Assembly (NCBI RefSeq): GCF_003987475.1
Contig: NZ_PIQH01000002.1
Coordinates: 124,001 to 188,000 of the forward strand
Origin: Idiomarina tyrosinivorans
Lineage (GTDB): Bacteria > Pseudomonadota > Gammaproteobacteria > Enterobacterales > Alteromonadaceae
Direction of reading: 5' to 3'
Length of the DNA stretch: 64,000 nt
The position numbers were made by a program, and so were the translations under genes. Each line of letters starts with the position of its first letter. Positions within the stretch are counted from its first letter, which is position 1. Of this stretch, positions 16,404 to 29,179 are shown in pieces. Under the pieces are notes generated by a model. The model worked only from the letters and a program-made list of their open reading frames with translations, was not told where the DNA came from and did not search any database.

Positions 16404-17504
16404 ATGAAATTTACATTAAGCCGCGACGAATTTTTAAAGCCACTCCAGGTTGTGAGTGGTGCCGTTGAACGTCGACATACGCTACCGATTCTCGCTAATG
16501 TTCTTATTCAATGTGACGGAAATGAGCTCAAGCTGACCGGCACAGATCTCGAAGTCGAACTCGTTTCTGCGGTACAGTCGGTCGATGGCGATGCTGGTGA
16601 AATCACCGTACCTGCGAAAAAGCTGCTAGACATCGTTCGCAGTTTGCCCGACGGTGCATCACTAGAGTTTGTCGCAGCAGATGACCGGGTAACCCTTCGT
16701 TCAGGCCGCAGTAAATTTACCTTGAGTAGTCTTCCTGCGAGTGATTTCCCGAATATTGATGATTGGGAAGGCGATAGTCACTGGGTGATGGAGCAGGGTG
16801 AATTGCGTCACCTCATGGAAAAGACCCATTTTTCGATGGCCAACCAAGATGTTCGTTATTACCTGAATGGTATGTTGTTTGAAACCGACAATAGCCTGCT
16901 TCGTACGGTTGCTACTGATGGGCATCGTTTAGCGATGAGTCATTGTACAGTGAATCAGCCTGGCTTACCGCAACGCCAAGTTATTGTACCGCGCAAGGGT
17001 GTGGTTGAGTTACTCCGATTGCTCGCCGATAACGACAGTGAAGTAGAGTTGGCGATGGGTAATAACCATATTCGCGTAAAAACCAAAGACATTACTTTTA
17101 CCAGTAAGTTGGTCGATGGACGCTTCCCAGATTACCGCAGAGTTCTACCGCAAGGCGGTGATCGCATCGTTGTCGCCGACCGTGACTTATTGCGGCAAGC
17201 GTTTGTTCGTGCATCAATACTTTCTAATGAAAAATTTCGAGGCGTTCGCCTAAATCTGCAACCTTCAGAACTTTGCATAACAGCGACCAACCCTGAGCAA
17301 GAGCAAGCGGAAGAACAGATTGAAGTTGAATTTAACGGTGAGGCCTTGGAAATTGGCTTTAACGTGAGTTATTTGCTCGACGTGCTGAATAATATCGACG
17401 AAGACGAGGTTCGTCTGACGTTAGCCGATTCAAACAGCAGTGCGTTAATTGAGCCGGCGAGCAGCGACAATTCCGTTTACGTTGTTATGCCAATGCGGCT
17501 GTAG
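16404..17504 (+). CDS. dnaN: DNA polymerase III beta sliding clamp
   Basis: The 366-residue protein matches DnaN across its three clamp domains: MKFTLSRDEFLKPLQVVSGAVERRHTLPIL at the N-terminus, YYLNGMLFE and TDGHRLA in the middle, and the C-terminal VMPMRL. As a dimeric ring it tethers polymerase III to DNA. It begins 15 bases after dnaA with a good ribosome site (GGGAG). Confidence 0.98.
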   Translation: MKFTLSRDEFLKPLQVVSGAVERRHTLPILANVLIQCDGNELKLTGTDLEVELVSAVQSVDGDAGEITVPAKKLLDIVRSLPDGASLEFVAADDRVTLRSGRSKFTLSSLPASDFPNIDDWEGDSHWVMEQGELRHLMEKTHFSMANQDVRYYLNGMLFETDNSLLRTVATDGHRLAMSHCTVNQPGLPQRQVIVPRKGVVELLRLLADNDSEVELAMGNNHIRVKTKDITFTSKLVDGRFPDYRRVLPQGGDRIVVADRDLLRQAFVRASILSNEKFRGVRLNLQPSELCITATNPEQEQAEEQIEVEFNGEALEIGFNVSYLLDVLNNIDEDEVRLTLADSNSSALIEPASSDNSVYVVMPMRL

Positions 17505-17529
17505 TCTTGGACACTGACATCCAACGTTT

Positions 17530-18612
17530 ATGTTCATAAAGACGCTTCGTTTGGAGCATTTCAGAAATTTCTCCAATGCGTCGTTATCTCCTTCTAAAGG
17601 TATCAACGTTATTGCTGGAGCCAACGGCTCCGGCAAAACAAGCTTGCTTGAGAGCATTTATTGTTTTGGATTTGGTCGTTCATTTAGGCCTGGGAGTTTT
17701 CGCCAGCTAATCCAGCATGAACGCGAACAATTTACCCTATTCGCAGAGACTTTAGAAAGTGAAAGTACTCATAAGTTGGGATTTCGGCGCTCTGTCAATG
17801 GCGAAACGACGTTGCGTATCGATAGCGCCAATGAACCCAAACTTTCTAATCTTGCTAGGCATGTACCTCTGCAGTTGCTCACTCCTGAATCTGTTGAGCT
17901 TATTTTAGGCGGTCCTAAAAATCGCAGACAGTATTTAGACTGGGGAGTGTTCCACGTGGAACATCAGTTTTATTCTTTGTGGGTTTCTTATAGCAAGCTT
18001 CTTAAACAACGTAACAGCTTGCTTAAACAGCGACGCTGGCACAAGGAAGGGAAATATTGGGACCAGCAGCTTGCTGATATTGGGGAAAAGATTGATGAGT
18101 TACGCCAAAGCTATATCGAACGATTTCGTCCGTATCTAAGCAGATTGATTGTAGAGTTTTTGCCGGAATACGATTTCTCGTTTGAACTTCGTTCGGGGTG
18201 GTCAAAACAAGACGCAAGTCTAGCTGACGCGCTAAATCGTCTTGTTGAGCAAGACACAAAATATGGTTATACAACAGCGGGTCCCCATAAGGCAGATTTA
18301 CGAATTTTAGCTAACGGTGAAGACGCAAAAGTGTTATTGTCGAGGGGGCAGCTAAAGCTTTTAGTGACAGCCCTAAAACTTGCTCAGGGCAGGTTTTTTA
18401 CTGACACAACATCACGGAAATGTGTGTACTTGGTTGATGACTTAACGGCGGAATTAGACCGACAGAATCAAGCAAAGTTGTGTTCAGCTCTGGTACAATC
18501 AGAGTCACAGGTTTTTGTTACGGCGATCTCTGAGAAGCTCACGAATGACTACTTTTCTGAGGTCGCTAATAACGTGTTCCACGTGGAACATGGACGTATT
18601 ACTGATAAATAA
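17530..18612 (+). CDS. recF: DNA replication/repair protein RecF
   Basis: The 360-residue SMC-like ATPase has the Walker A GANGSGKTSLLE (about residues 30-41), followed by FGFGRSFR, the ABC-type signature LSRGQLKLLV and the Walker B YLVDDLTAELD. It loads RecA at gaps with RecO and RecR. It starts 25 bases after dnaN and ends 16 bases before gyrB. Two parS sites lie in its coding sequence and encode the same peptide, VFHVEH, at residues about 140 and 351. Confidence 0.97.
   Translation: MFIKTLRLEHFRNFSNASLSPSKGINVIAGANGSGKTSLLESIYCFGFGRSFRPGSFRQLIQHEREQFTLFAETLESESTHKLGFRRSVNGETTLRIDSANEPKLSNLARHVPLQLLTPESVELILGGPKNRRQYLDWGVFHVEHQFYSLWVSYSKLLKQRNSLLKQRRWHKEGKYWDQQLADIGEKIDELRQSYIERFRPYLSRLIVEFLPEYDFSFELRSGWSKQDASLADALNRLVEQDTKYGYTTAGPHKADLRILANGEDAKVLLSRGQLKLLVTALKLAQGRFFTDTTSRKCVYLVDDLTAELDRQNQAKLCSALVQSESQVFVTAISEKLTNDYFSEVANNVFHVEHGRITDK
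17948..17963. promoter_or_regulatory. parS centromere site within recF (1)
   Basis: TGTTCCACGTGGAACA is a perfect 16-bp palindrome matching the ParB-binding parS consensus. It is located inside recF codons for VFHVEH. Confidence 0.85.
18575..18590. promoter_or_regulatory. parS centromere site within recF (2)
   Basis: A second perfect TGTTCCACGTGGAACA palindrome, 627 bp after the first, near the recF 3' end and again encoding VFHVEH. Confidence 0.85.
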
Positions 18613-18616
18613 ATAG

Positions 18617-21046
<2,430 letters not shown>

Positions 21047-21060
21047 AATAAAACAGTAAT

Positions 21061-21097
21061 AAAAAAGCCCGCGTCGGAACTGACGCGGGCTTTTTTT
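21061..21097. terminator. Bidirectional terminator after gyrB
   Basis: GCCCGCGTC (21067-21075) pairs with GACGCGGGC (21082-21090), flanked by six A before and seven T after. It ends the gyrB transcript and, read on the other strand, could end transcripts leaving glyS. Confidence 0.92.
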
Positions 21098-21152
21098 GCC
21101 TAGCTATGGTTGTAAGACAAAGGTTGCAGCGCAAAGGTTGCAACACAAGCCA

Positions 21153-23219
21153 TTATTGCAGCATTGAAATGTCAGCAATCTCGAGGAACAGTGCGCGTAG
21201 CTGTTTAAGCAGGGCTAAGCGGTTTGCACGAATAGCTGGGTCATCGTCGTTCACCATCACATTATCGAAAAATGCATCGATAGGCTGTTGCAAAGAGGCT
21301 AAACGTTTTAGCGCTGCTTCGTAGTTGCCACTTTCAATATCCGGTGCCACGGTGCTTTGTGCTTCGTGGATTTTCGCAGCTAGCGTTTGTTCTTCAGCCA
21401 CTTGCAATTTATCCGCGTCAATTTGGCTTGGAATATCGCTATCGACTTTCGCTAAGATGTTACCCACGCGCTTATTCGCTGCGGCTAGCGACTCAGCTTC
21501 CGGCTCGTCTTTAAATATTGCCACAGCACGTACGCGTTTATCGAAGTCCGCTGGACGGGTGGGCCGGTTCGCCGATACCGCCTGAATCACATCCACTGCA
21601 ATGCCTTTATCTTGATACATTGGGCGGAAACGACCGAGCAAAAATTCCAGCACGTCATCAGCAACGGTACTGCTGGTTAAGCGATCACCAAGTTGCACTT
21701 GCGCGTGTTCAATCAACGACACCAAATCGAGTTGCAAATTTTGTTCGACAATAATGCGTAAAATGCCAATTGCGGCACGGCGTAACGCGAAAGGATCTTT
21801 ATCGCCCTTTGGCGTCTGTCCAATACCAAAAATACCGACCATCGTATCCAGTTTATCGGCCAGTGCTACAGCACAAGCTTCCAATGTCGCCGGTAGTTCG
21901 TCACCCGCGAAACGAGGCCAGTAATGTTGTTCAATGGCCTCTGCAACGGCGCTGCTTTCACCGTCGTTAAGCGCATAGTGATAGCCCATCACGCCCTGGG
22001 TTTCAGGGAATTCTGAGACCATTTGTGTAGTCAGATCGGCTTTTGACAGGAGGCCGGCACGGTATGCCACATTAGGGTCCACACCCAGTTCACTGGCAAT
22101 AATTTTTGCTAATCCGGCGATACGCTCGCTTTTATCGGCAATAGTACCTAAGCGCTTTTGGAACAAAACATTTTCCAAATCTTTCAGGCGCGATTCTAGC
22201 GTTTGCTTTTTGTCGGTTTCAAAAAAGAAACGTGCATCAGCAAGGCGAGGGCGAACCACGCGCTCATTTCCTAGAATAATCTGCTGCGGATCGCGACTCT
22301 CGATATTTGTGATAAAAATAAATGCCGGTAACAAATTACCCTGGCTATCTTCTACTGGGAAGTAGCGCTGGTCGTCTTTCATGGTAACGATGAGCGCTTG
22401 CTTTGGTACTTGCAGAAATTCTTCAGAGAACGATGCATGCAATGCCACAGGCCATTCAACCAGCGCGGCGACTTCTTCCAGCAGCGCTTCATCTTCAACG
22501 ACATGACCATTAAGATCGTTCGAAATTCTAGAAATCTCACTTTTAATCAATGATTTACGCTCATCGATAGTAGGCATTACATAATGGCTGCGCAACTGCT
22601 CAAGGTAATCGTTTACATGCGCCAGCTCAAACCCTTCAGGGCTGTGGAAACGGTGACCTTGAATATGGCGATCCGACTGAATGCCCAATACCGACGCGTC
22701 GATGAGTTCGCTACCAAACATGACGGTATAGGTATGTGCGGGGCGGATGAATGAATAGCTGCTGTTACCCCAACGCATTGGCTTGGGAATAGGTAATTGC
22801 TTCAACGCCTTTTCTACCATAGCAGGAAGCAGGCTCGCGATCGGCTGGCCTTTCTCCACCGTTTTATGAAGTAGCCACTCGCCCTTATCGGTAGTTAAGC
22901 GTTGCGCTTCTGCGACCGTGATACCGTTTGACCGGGCCCAACCCTCAGCAGCTTTGGTTGGGTTACCATCCGCATCGAAGGCGACATCCACTGAAGGACC
23001 GCGCTTTTCTACCGCTTTATCGGCTTGTTCGGCATCGAGGTTTTCGACAATGATCCCCAACCGCCGAGGCGTAGCAATACTCATTGTGTTAGTAAACGCT
23101 AACTCCGCTGCGTTTAATTGCTCAACAATGCTGTTGCTGAAGGCTTCGCTTAGCTGCCGCAAAGCCTTTGGTGGCAGTTCTTCGGTTCCCAACTCAATCA
23201 GTAACTTGTCCTTAAGCAT
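21153..23219 (-). CDS. glyS: Glycyl-tRNA synthetase beta subunit
   Basis: The 688-residue protein matches GlyS along its length, beginning [15 protein letters not shown] and including [17 protein letters not shown], the HD-like region and a C-terminal anticodon-binding DALR-type segment (about 580-680). With GlyQ it forms the alpha2beta2 enzyme that charges tRNA-Gly. Its start overlaps the glyQ stop by eight bases. The ribosome site AGGAG lies seven bases before the ATG. Confidence 0.97.
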   Translation of the reverse strand: MLKDKLLIELGTEELPPKALRQLSEAFSNSIVEQLNAAELAFTNTMSIATPRRLGIIVENLDAEQADKAVEKRGPSVDVAFDADGNPTKAAEGWARSNGITVAEAQRLTTDKGEWLLHKTVEKGQPIASLLPAMVEKALKQLPIPKPMRWGNSSYSFIRPAHTYTVMFGSELIDASVLGIQSDRHIQGHRFHSPEGFELAHVNDYLEQLRSHYVMPTIDERKSLIKSEISRISNDLNGHVVEDEALLEEVAALVEWPVALHASFSEEFLQVPKQALIVTMKDDQRYFPVEDSQGNLLPAFIFITNIESRDPQQIILGNERVVRPRLADARFFFETDKKQTLESRLKDLENVLFQKRLGTIADKSERIAGLAKIIASELGVDPNVAYRAGLLSKADLTTQMVSEFPETQGVMGYHYALNDGESSAVAEAIEQHYWPRFAGDELPATLEACAVALADKLDTMVGIFGIGQTPKGDKDPFALRRAAIGILRIIVEQNLQLDLVSLIEHAQVQLGDRLTSSTVADDVLEFLLGRFRPMYQDKGIAVDVIQAVSANRPTRPADFDKRVRAVAIFKDEPEAESLAAANKRVGNILAKVDSDIPSQIDADKLQVAEEQTLAAKIHEAQSTVAPDIESGNYEAALKRLASLQQPIDAFFDNVMVNDDDPAIRANRLALLKQLRALFLEIADISMLQ

Positions 23220-24141
23220 TGCTCAGCTCCTTGACGTCTGTGCTGTCGTTACACATTGGAAAACCTAACGCTTCGCGCGCGGCATAATAGGCTTCGGCGC
23301 AGGCCTTCGCCATTGTTCGAACACGTAAGATATAACGCTGCCTTTCTGTGACCGATATCGCATGCCGAGCATCTAACAAGTTAAAGGCGTGCGATGCGCG
23401 CATCACCTGCTCGTAGGCTGGTAATGGCAATTGCTTTTCAATCAGCGTTTCACATTCTTTTTCGCATTCATCAAAGCGCCCGAACAGAACGTCGACGTCG
23501 GCAATCTCAAAGTTGTAGGTCGACTGTTCTACTTCGTTTTGGTGGAATACATCACGATACAGAATTTTTCCACGCGGGCCATCGGTCCACACTAAGTCGT
23601 AGATGCTATCCACGCCCTGTATGTACATTGCTAAGCGTTCTAAACCATAGGTTATTTCACCGGCAACAGGCTTACACTCTAGCCCACCAACTTGCTGAAA
23701 ATAGGTAAATTGGGTGACTTCCATGCCGTTCAACCAAACTTCCCAGCCCAGACCCCAGGCGCCCAATGTTGGCGATTCCCAGTTGTCTTCCACAAAACGG
23801 ATATCATGCACTAACGGGTCGAAACCGAGGCGCTCTAGTGAGCCTAAGTACAGTTGCTGGATATCCTTGGGCGATGGCTTCATAATGACCTGAAACTGAT
23901 AGTAGTGTTGCAGGCGGTTTGGGTTTTCCCCATAGCGGCCATCGGTTGGACGGCGACAGGGTTGCACATAGGCATAGCTTGCTGGCTCAGGACCTAATGA
24001 GCGCAAGAAGGTCATTGGATGGAAGGTACCGGCACCCACCTCCATATCTAGGGGTTGAACGATGGCACAGCCTTGCTGCGCCCAGTAATCTTGCAACGCA
24101 AGAATCAATCCCTGAAAGGTTTTTACGTTGTAATCAGCCAT
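23212..24141 (-). CDS. glyQ: Glycyl-tRNA synthetase alpha subunit
   Basis: The 309-residue protein is a class II synthetase catalytic subunit with the GlyQ hallmarks: [17 protein letters not shown] at the start, [18 protein letters not shown], and [18 protein letters not shown]. It forms the active site for glycyl-adenylate. It is first in the glyQ-glyS operon and divergent from tag across a 142-base gap. Confidence 0.97.
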   Translation of the reverse strand: MADYNVKTFQGLILALQDYWAQQGCAIVQPLDMEVGAGTFHPMTFLRSLGPEPASYAYVQPCRRPTDGRYGENPNRLQHYYQFQVIMKPSPKDIQQLYLGSLERLGFDPLVHDIRFVEDNWESPTLGAWGLGWEVWLNGMEVTQFTYFQQVGGLECKPVAGEITYGLERLAMYIQGVDSIYDLVWTDGPRGKILYRDVFHQNEVEQSTYNFEIADVDVLFGRFDECEKECETLIEKQLPLPAYEQVMRASHAFNLLDARHAISVTERQRYILRVRTMAKACAEAYYAAREALGFPMCNDSTDVKELSNA

Positions 24142-24283
24142 CAGGTGCTTATCTCTATTTGCGAATGAATGGGAAAATCAGGCATTATGCGGGATTATAC
24201 CCGTTCATTCGGCGATGATATAGGGCTCTAGCCCGATTACAGCAAGAATCAAAAGAAATCGCAGAAATCACAGGCAGCATAGC

Positions 24284-24898
24284 GTGCAAGACATTATTAA
24301 CGACCAAAAACCTCGCTGCGGCTGGTGTGGTCACGCAGAAGACTACCAGCACTATCATGATACCGTTTGGGGTCGACCTGAGCTTGATCCGCAACGGTTA
24401 TTTGAGAAGCTGTGCCTGGATGGTCAGCAAGCCGGTTTAAGTTGGATTACCATCCTTCGCAAACAGGAGAATTTTCGTCAGGCTTTCTATGATTTTGACC
24501 CAACGAAGATCGTGGCGATGAGTGACCGCGAGCGGCAAGCATTAGTTACCAACAAAGGGATTATTCGTCATCGCGGCAAAATCGATGCGATTTTCTCCAA
24601 CGCCCAGGCATATCTGGCGTTAGAGCAGCAAGGTATGTCGTTTGACCGGTTTATTTGGCAATTTGTCGATGGCCGCCCACTGCGCCATCAACGCCAAAGT
24701 TTTACTGAAATACCCACCGAAACTGAGACGTCTAAAGCGATGTCAAAAGCCCTTAAAAAGGCCGGCTTTCGGTTCGTCGGGCCGACAATATGCTACGCAT
24801 TCATGCAAGCTGTCGGGTTAGTGAACGATCACTTAGTGGCGTGCCATTGTCACCAAGAAGTCGATCAATTAATGCAACATACAGAAGTACAGGTTTAG
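24284..24898 (+). CDS. tag: DNA-3-methyladenine glycosylase I
   Basis: The 204-residue protein has the Tag signature: RCGWCG with zinc-binding Cys near the N-terminus, YHDTVWGRPELDPQRLFEKL, GLSWITILRKQENFRQAF, and the C-terminal HLVACHCHQE with the other zinc ligands. It removes 3-methyladenine from alkylated DNA. The start is GTG with only a weak ribosome site. Position next to glyQ is conserved in Alteromonadales. Confidence 0.95.
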   Translation: MQDIINDQKPRCGWCGHAEDYQHYHDTVWGRPELDPQRLFEKLCLDGQQAGLSWITILRKQENFRQAFYDFDPTKIVAMSDRERQALVTNKGIIRHRGKIDAIFSNAQAYLALEQQGMSFDRFIWQFVDGRPLRHQRQSFTEIPTETETSKAMSKALKKAGFRFVGPTICYAFMQAVGLVNDHLVACHCHQEVDQLMQHTEVQV

Positions 24899-24909
24899 TT
24901 GGATAGATT

Positions 24910-25389
24910 ATGATTGAAATTACTATTGCTGATTATCAAAACCCGAAACATCGACAAGCGGTTGTGGCGATGCTAGATGACTACGCTCGCGACCCTATGG
25001 GCGGCGGCGAAGGTCTGGAAGATGAGGTTAAAGAGCAATTAGTTGATGAGATGGCGAAGCGTGATCACGTGTTCTCGCTATTAGCGTTTGATGGTGAACA
25101 GCCTGTAGCACTAGCCAACTGCGTTGAAGGCTTTTCTACATTTGCGGCAAAGCCACTGATGAATATCCATGATATTGCGGTGATCAGTGAATACCGCGGT
25201 CAAGGTATTGCGCGCCGCTTGCTAGAGGAAGTAAAAACCTTGGCGGAATTTCGTGGCTGTTGCAAAGTGACGTTGGAAGTACTTGAGGGTAACGAAACCG
25301 CAAAGCACGCTTATAAGAACTTTGGCTTTAAGCCTTATGAATTGGGTGATGTGGGTAAAGCTGAGTTCTGGCAGTTGTACCTAGACTAA
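24910..25389 (+). CDS. GNAT-family N-acetyltransferase
   Basis: The 159-residue protein is a single GNAT domain: [26 protein letters not shown] is motif A with the acetyl-CoA-binding Q/RGxGxA loop (about residues 83-115), and [17 protein letters not shown] is the C-terminal motif. The acceptor is unknown. It follows tag by 11 bases, and its end overlaps the convergent tusA gene by four bases. Confidence 0.85.
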   Translation: MIEITIADYQNPKHRQAVVAMLDDYARDPMGGGEGLEDEVKEQLVDEMAKRDHVFSLLAFDGEQPVALANCVEGFSTFAAKPLMNIHDIAVISEYRGQGIARRLLEEVKTLAEFRGCCKVTLEVLEGNETAKHAYKNFGFKPYELGDVGKAEFWQLYLD

Positions 25390-25628
25390 GCTAAGCCCTT
25401 TTTAATCCAGTAGCGAAACGGGGCTTGCTCCGTTTCCTCTGCGACCAGTTGGTGGTCCATAAAGCGGCAGAAACTTGGTATGTCCCGTCGTGTCGCGGGG
25501 TCATCAGCAATCACTAACAATACTTCGCCGTCAGCCATTTTGCGCACTTGAGCACGGATCATCATTACCGGTTCCGGGCATAACAACCCTAGGGTATCGA
25601 GTTCTGCGTCATAATGGTGTGCGGTCAT
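25386..25628 (-). CDS. tusA: Sulfur carrier protein TusA
   Basis: From ATG at 25628 the protein is 80 residues, close to E. coli TusA (81). It has the [16 protein letters not shown] motif whose Cys carries the persulfide from IscS, then [20 protein letters not shown]. It passes sulfur to tRNA 2-thiouridylation and other pathways. I prefer this start, preceded by AAAGGA, to a TTG seven codons upstream. A terminator of the upstream fadA gene separates the two. Confidence 0.92.
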   Translation of the reverse strand: MTAHHYDAELDTLGLLCPEPVMMIRAQVRKMADGEVLLVIADDPATRRDIPSFCRFMDHQLVAEETEQAPFRYWIKKGLA

Positions 25629-25650
25629 CGCAATAGGTTCCTTTGCCAAT

Positions 25651-25674
25651 AAAAAAGCCGCCCGTGGGCGGCTT
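25651..25674 (-). terminator. Terminator of the fadBA operon
   Basis: On the minus strand AAGCCGCCC and GGGCGGCTT (25655-25663/25666-25674) form a nine-bp stem followed by a run of T (25651-25656). It lies between the fadA stop and tusA. Confidence 0.88.
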
Positions 25675-25690
25675 GTTATTATACGGTTTT

Positions 25691-26872
<1,182 letters not shown>

Positions 26873-29026
26873 TTATTTTGCGCTTGGCGCTAAATAAGAT
26901 TTGCCCGATTTAGCCATCTCTCTCAGGCCATCGGTCACATGATAAATTTCGCCCAGATCACGGTAGCGATCGGCAAGCTCGATAAATTTCTCTAGCCCCA
27001 TGGTCTCGAGGTAACGGAAAGGTCCACCGCGGAATGGCGGGAAGCCTAAACCGTACAGCATTGCGATATCCGCCTCGGCAGCCGTATCGACAATGCCTTC
27101 TTCTAGGCAGCGCACCACTTCGTTGACCATTGGAATCATACAACGGGCGATGATTTCATCAGCATCAATGGTTTTGCCTGGTTGGCTACCGGTTAACTGA
27201 TAGGCTTTCTCTGCTGCATCTTTGGTGGTTCGACCCTTTTTGTCGGTACCATAATCATAAAAGCCTTTACCATTTTTCTGACCATAACGCTCGGCGTTAG
27301 CCAGTTGCGCAACCGCATTGGCTTCATCACGCGGCATCCGAGTTGGGAAGCCTTCAGCCATTACCTTGGTACAGTGGTCAGCGGTATCGATGCCAACAAC
27401 ATCTGACAAGTACGCTGGACCCATTGGCCAACCGAATTGTTTCTCCATAACCTTGTCGATAGCCACAAAGTCGACGCCTTCCTTGAGCATTTCAGCAAAG
27501 CCTGCCAAGTAAGGGAACAACACGCGATTGACTAAGAACCCAGGGCAGTCGTTCACGACAATCGGGGTTTTACCCAGTTTCAGCGCATAAGCGACGACCG
27601 CTGCGACGGTCTCATCTGAGGTCTTTTCACCACGAATAATTTCGACAAGCGGCATTTTGTGCACAGGGTTAAAGAAGTGCATGCCACAGAATTTCTCTGG
27701 GTGTTTTAGGTTCTTCGCTAATTCGGTGATCGAGATGGTAGAAGTGTTCGAGGTGATAATAGCGTCGTCGCTGACCACCTGCTCAATTTCTGCCAACACC
27801 GAGCCTTTCACTTTCGGATTTTCGACAACGGCTTCTACCACGATATCGACGTCTTTGACCGCTTCGTTGAGCAACGTCGGGGTGATAGAAGAAAGCACTT
27901 TAACCACTTTTTTGTTGTCTGCTTTGCCACGCTTAACCGCTTTTTCTAAAATTTTGCCGGCTTCTTTCATGCCTAAATCAAGTGCGTCTTGGCGGATGTC
28001 TTTCATTACCACCGGTACGCCCTTGTAGGCAGATTGGTAGGCGATACCACCGCCCATAATACCTGCGCCAAGCACTGCAGCGTGTTTGATTTCTTTGCTG
28101 GCGGTTTTCGCACGCTTTTTCGATTTACTTTTCACTAGCTGGTCAGCCAAGAAAATACCGACTTGTGCCTGACAGGCATCGGTTTGGGTTAAATCAAAGA
28201 ATGCGGCGTTTTCTGCTTTCAATGCACCTTCACGCGCTTCGCGAGCGCCATTCTCAATGGCTTCAATGGCTTTATGGGGTGCTGGGTAATGTTTACCTGC
28301 CTTGGCCGCTACCATGCCTTTAGCAGTGGTTAAGCTCATCAGTAGCTCGGTGTCGTTGGCCGCTAAAGGAGCCAGTTTTGGTGCACGCTTGGCCTTCCAA
28401 TCTTGTTCACCGGCAGCGGCTGCTTTGGCAAGGTTTAATGCTGCTTCTGTGAGTTTCTCTGGTGCTACAACAGCATCGACAACGCCCACTTTCATGGCAT
28501 CTTCGGCACTATTGTTTTTACCGGTAGTGATCCATTCCAGTGCATTGTCCGGTCCGATCACGCGCGGCAGACGCATGGTGCCGCCAAAGCCAGGAATAAG
28601 CCCCAGCTTAACCTCGGGTAATCCAATGGTCGCTGTCGGGTCGGCAACCCGATAATCACAGGCCAACAGTGCTTCACAACCGCCACCGAGGGCAAAACCT
28701 TTTACTGCCCCAACGGTCGGGACTGGTAAATCTTCCAGTTGGTCGAATACCCGTGATGCTTTTGCAACCCAATCTTTGGTGAGCTCAGGGTTAGCAAATA
28801 GCTGTAAGAATTCGGTAATGTCAGCGCCAACAATAAAAGTTGGCTTGGCACTGGTTACAATGACGCCTTTAAGATCTGACAGTGCAGCGAGCTTGGTTAG
28901 TGCGTCGCTGAATTCTTCCAACGTTTTTTGGTCGAATTTGTTGACTGAACCTGCTGCGTCAAAGGTTAATTCGGCGAACCCCGGCTCGACAAAATCAACC
29001 CGGATACTCTCACCTTGGTAGATCAT
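26873..29026 (-). CDS. fadB: Fatty acid oxidation complex alpha subunit, FadB
   Basis: The 717-residue multifunctional protein has an N-terminal enoyl-CoA hydratase/isomerase domain (about 1-190, with [15 protein letters not shown] and GLIPGFGG), then a 3-hydroxyacyl-CoA dehydrogenase with the NAD loop [12 protein letters not shown] (about 318) and two C-terminal HAD domains ([24 protein letters not shown]). With FadA it carries out beta-oxidation. fadB is divergent from slt; a 16-bp palindrome lies in between. Confidence 0.97.
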   Translation of the reverse strand: MIYQGESIRVDFVEPGFAELTFDAAGSVNKFDQKTLEEFSDALTKLAALSDLKGVIVTSAKPTFIVGADITEFLQLFANPELTKDWVAKASRVFDQLEDLPVPTVGAVKGFALGGGCEALLACDYRVADPTATIGLPEVKLGLIPGFGGTMRLPRVIGPDNALEWITTGKNNSAEDAMKVGVVDAVVAPEKLTEAALNLAKAAAAGEQDWKAKRAPKLAPLAANDTELLMSLTTAKGMVAAKAGKHYPAPHKAIEAIENGAREAREGALKAENAAFFDLTQTDACQAQVGIFLADQLVKSKSKKRAKTASKEIKHAAVLGAGIMGGGIAYQSAYKGVPVVMKDIRQDALDLGMKEAGKILEKAVKRGKADNKKVVKVLSSITPTLLNEAVKDVDIVVEAVVENPKVKGSVLAEIEQVVSDDAIITSNTSTISITELAKNLKHPEKFCGMHFFNPVHKMPLVEIIRGEKTSDETVAAVVAYALKLGKTPIVVNDCPGFLVNRVLFPYLAGFAEMLKEGVDFVAIDKVMEKQFGWPMGPAYLSDVVGIDTADHCTKVMAEGFPTRMPRDEANAVAQLANAERYGQKNGKGFYDYGTDKKGRTTKDAAEKAYQLTGSQPGKTIDADEIIARCMIPMVNEVVRCLEEGIVDTAAEADIAMLYGLGFPPFRGGPFRYLETMGLEKFIELADRYRDLGEIYHVTDGLREMAKSGKSYLAPSAK

Positions 29027-29065
29027 GTTTTATCTCCCACGACTTCCGGTAAATATTTACATAGG

Positions 29066-29081
29066 CAGAGTACTGACTCTG
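29066..29081. promoter_or_regulatory. Palindrome between fadB and slt
   Basis: CAGAGT-ACTG-ACTCTG is an inverted repeat with six-base arms, 40 bp before the fadB start codon. It could be an operator of a fatty-acid regulator, but I cannot match it to a known FadR or PsrA motif. Confidence 0.3.
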
Positions 29082-29179
29082 ACCCATGATTTGGTTATGG
29101 TAGACAGAGTTTGGCGCGAAAGCGGCGAATTTTCAACGGTTATTTAAACACGCGTTTGAAATTGAGGTGGTGGCAGATC

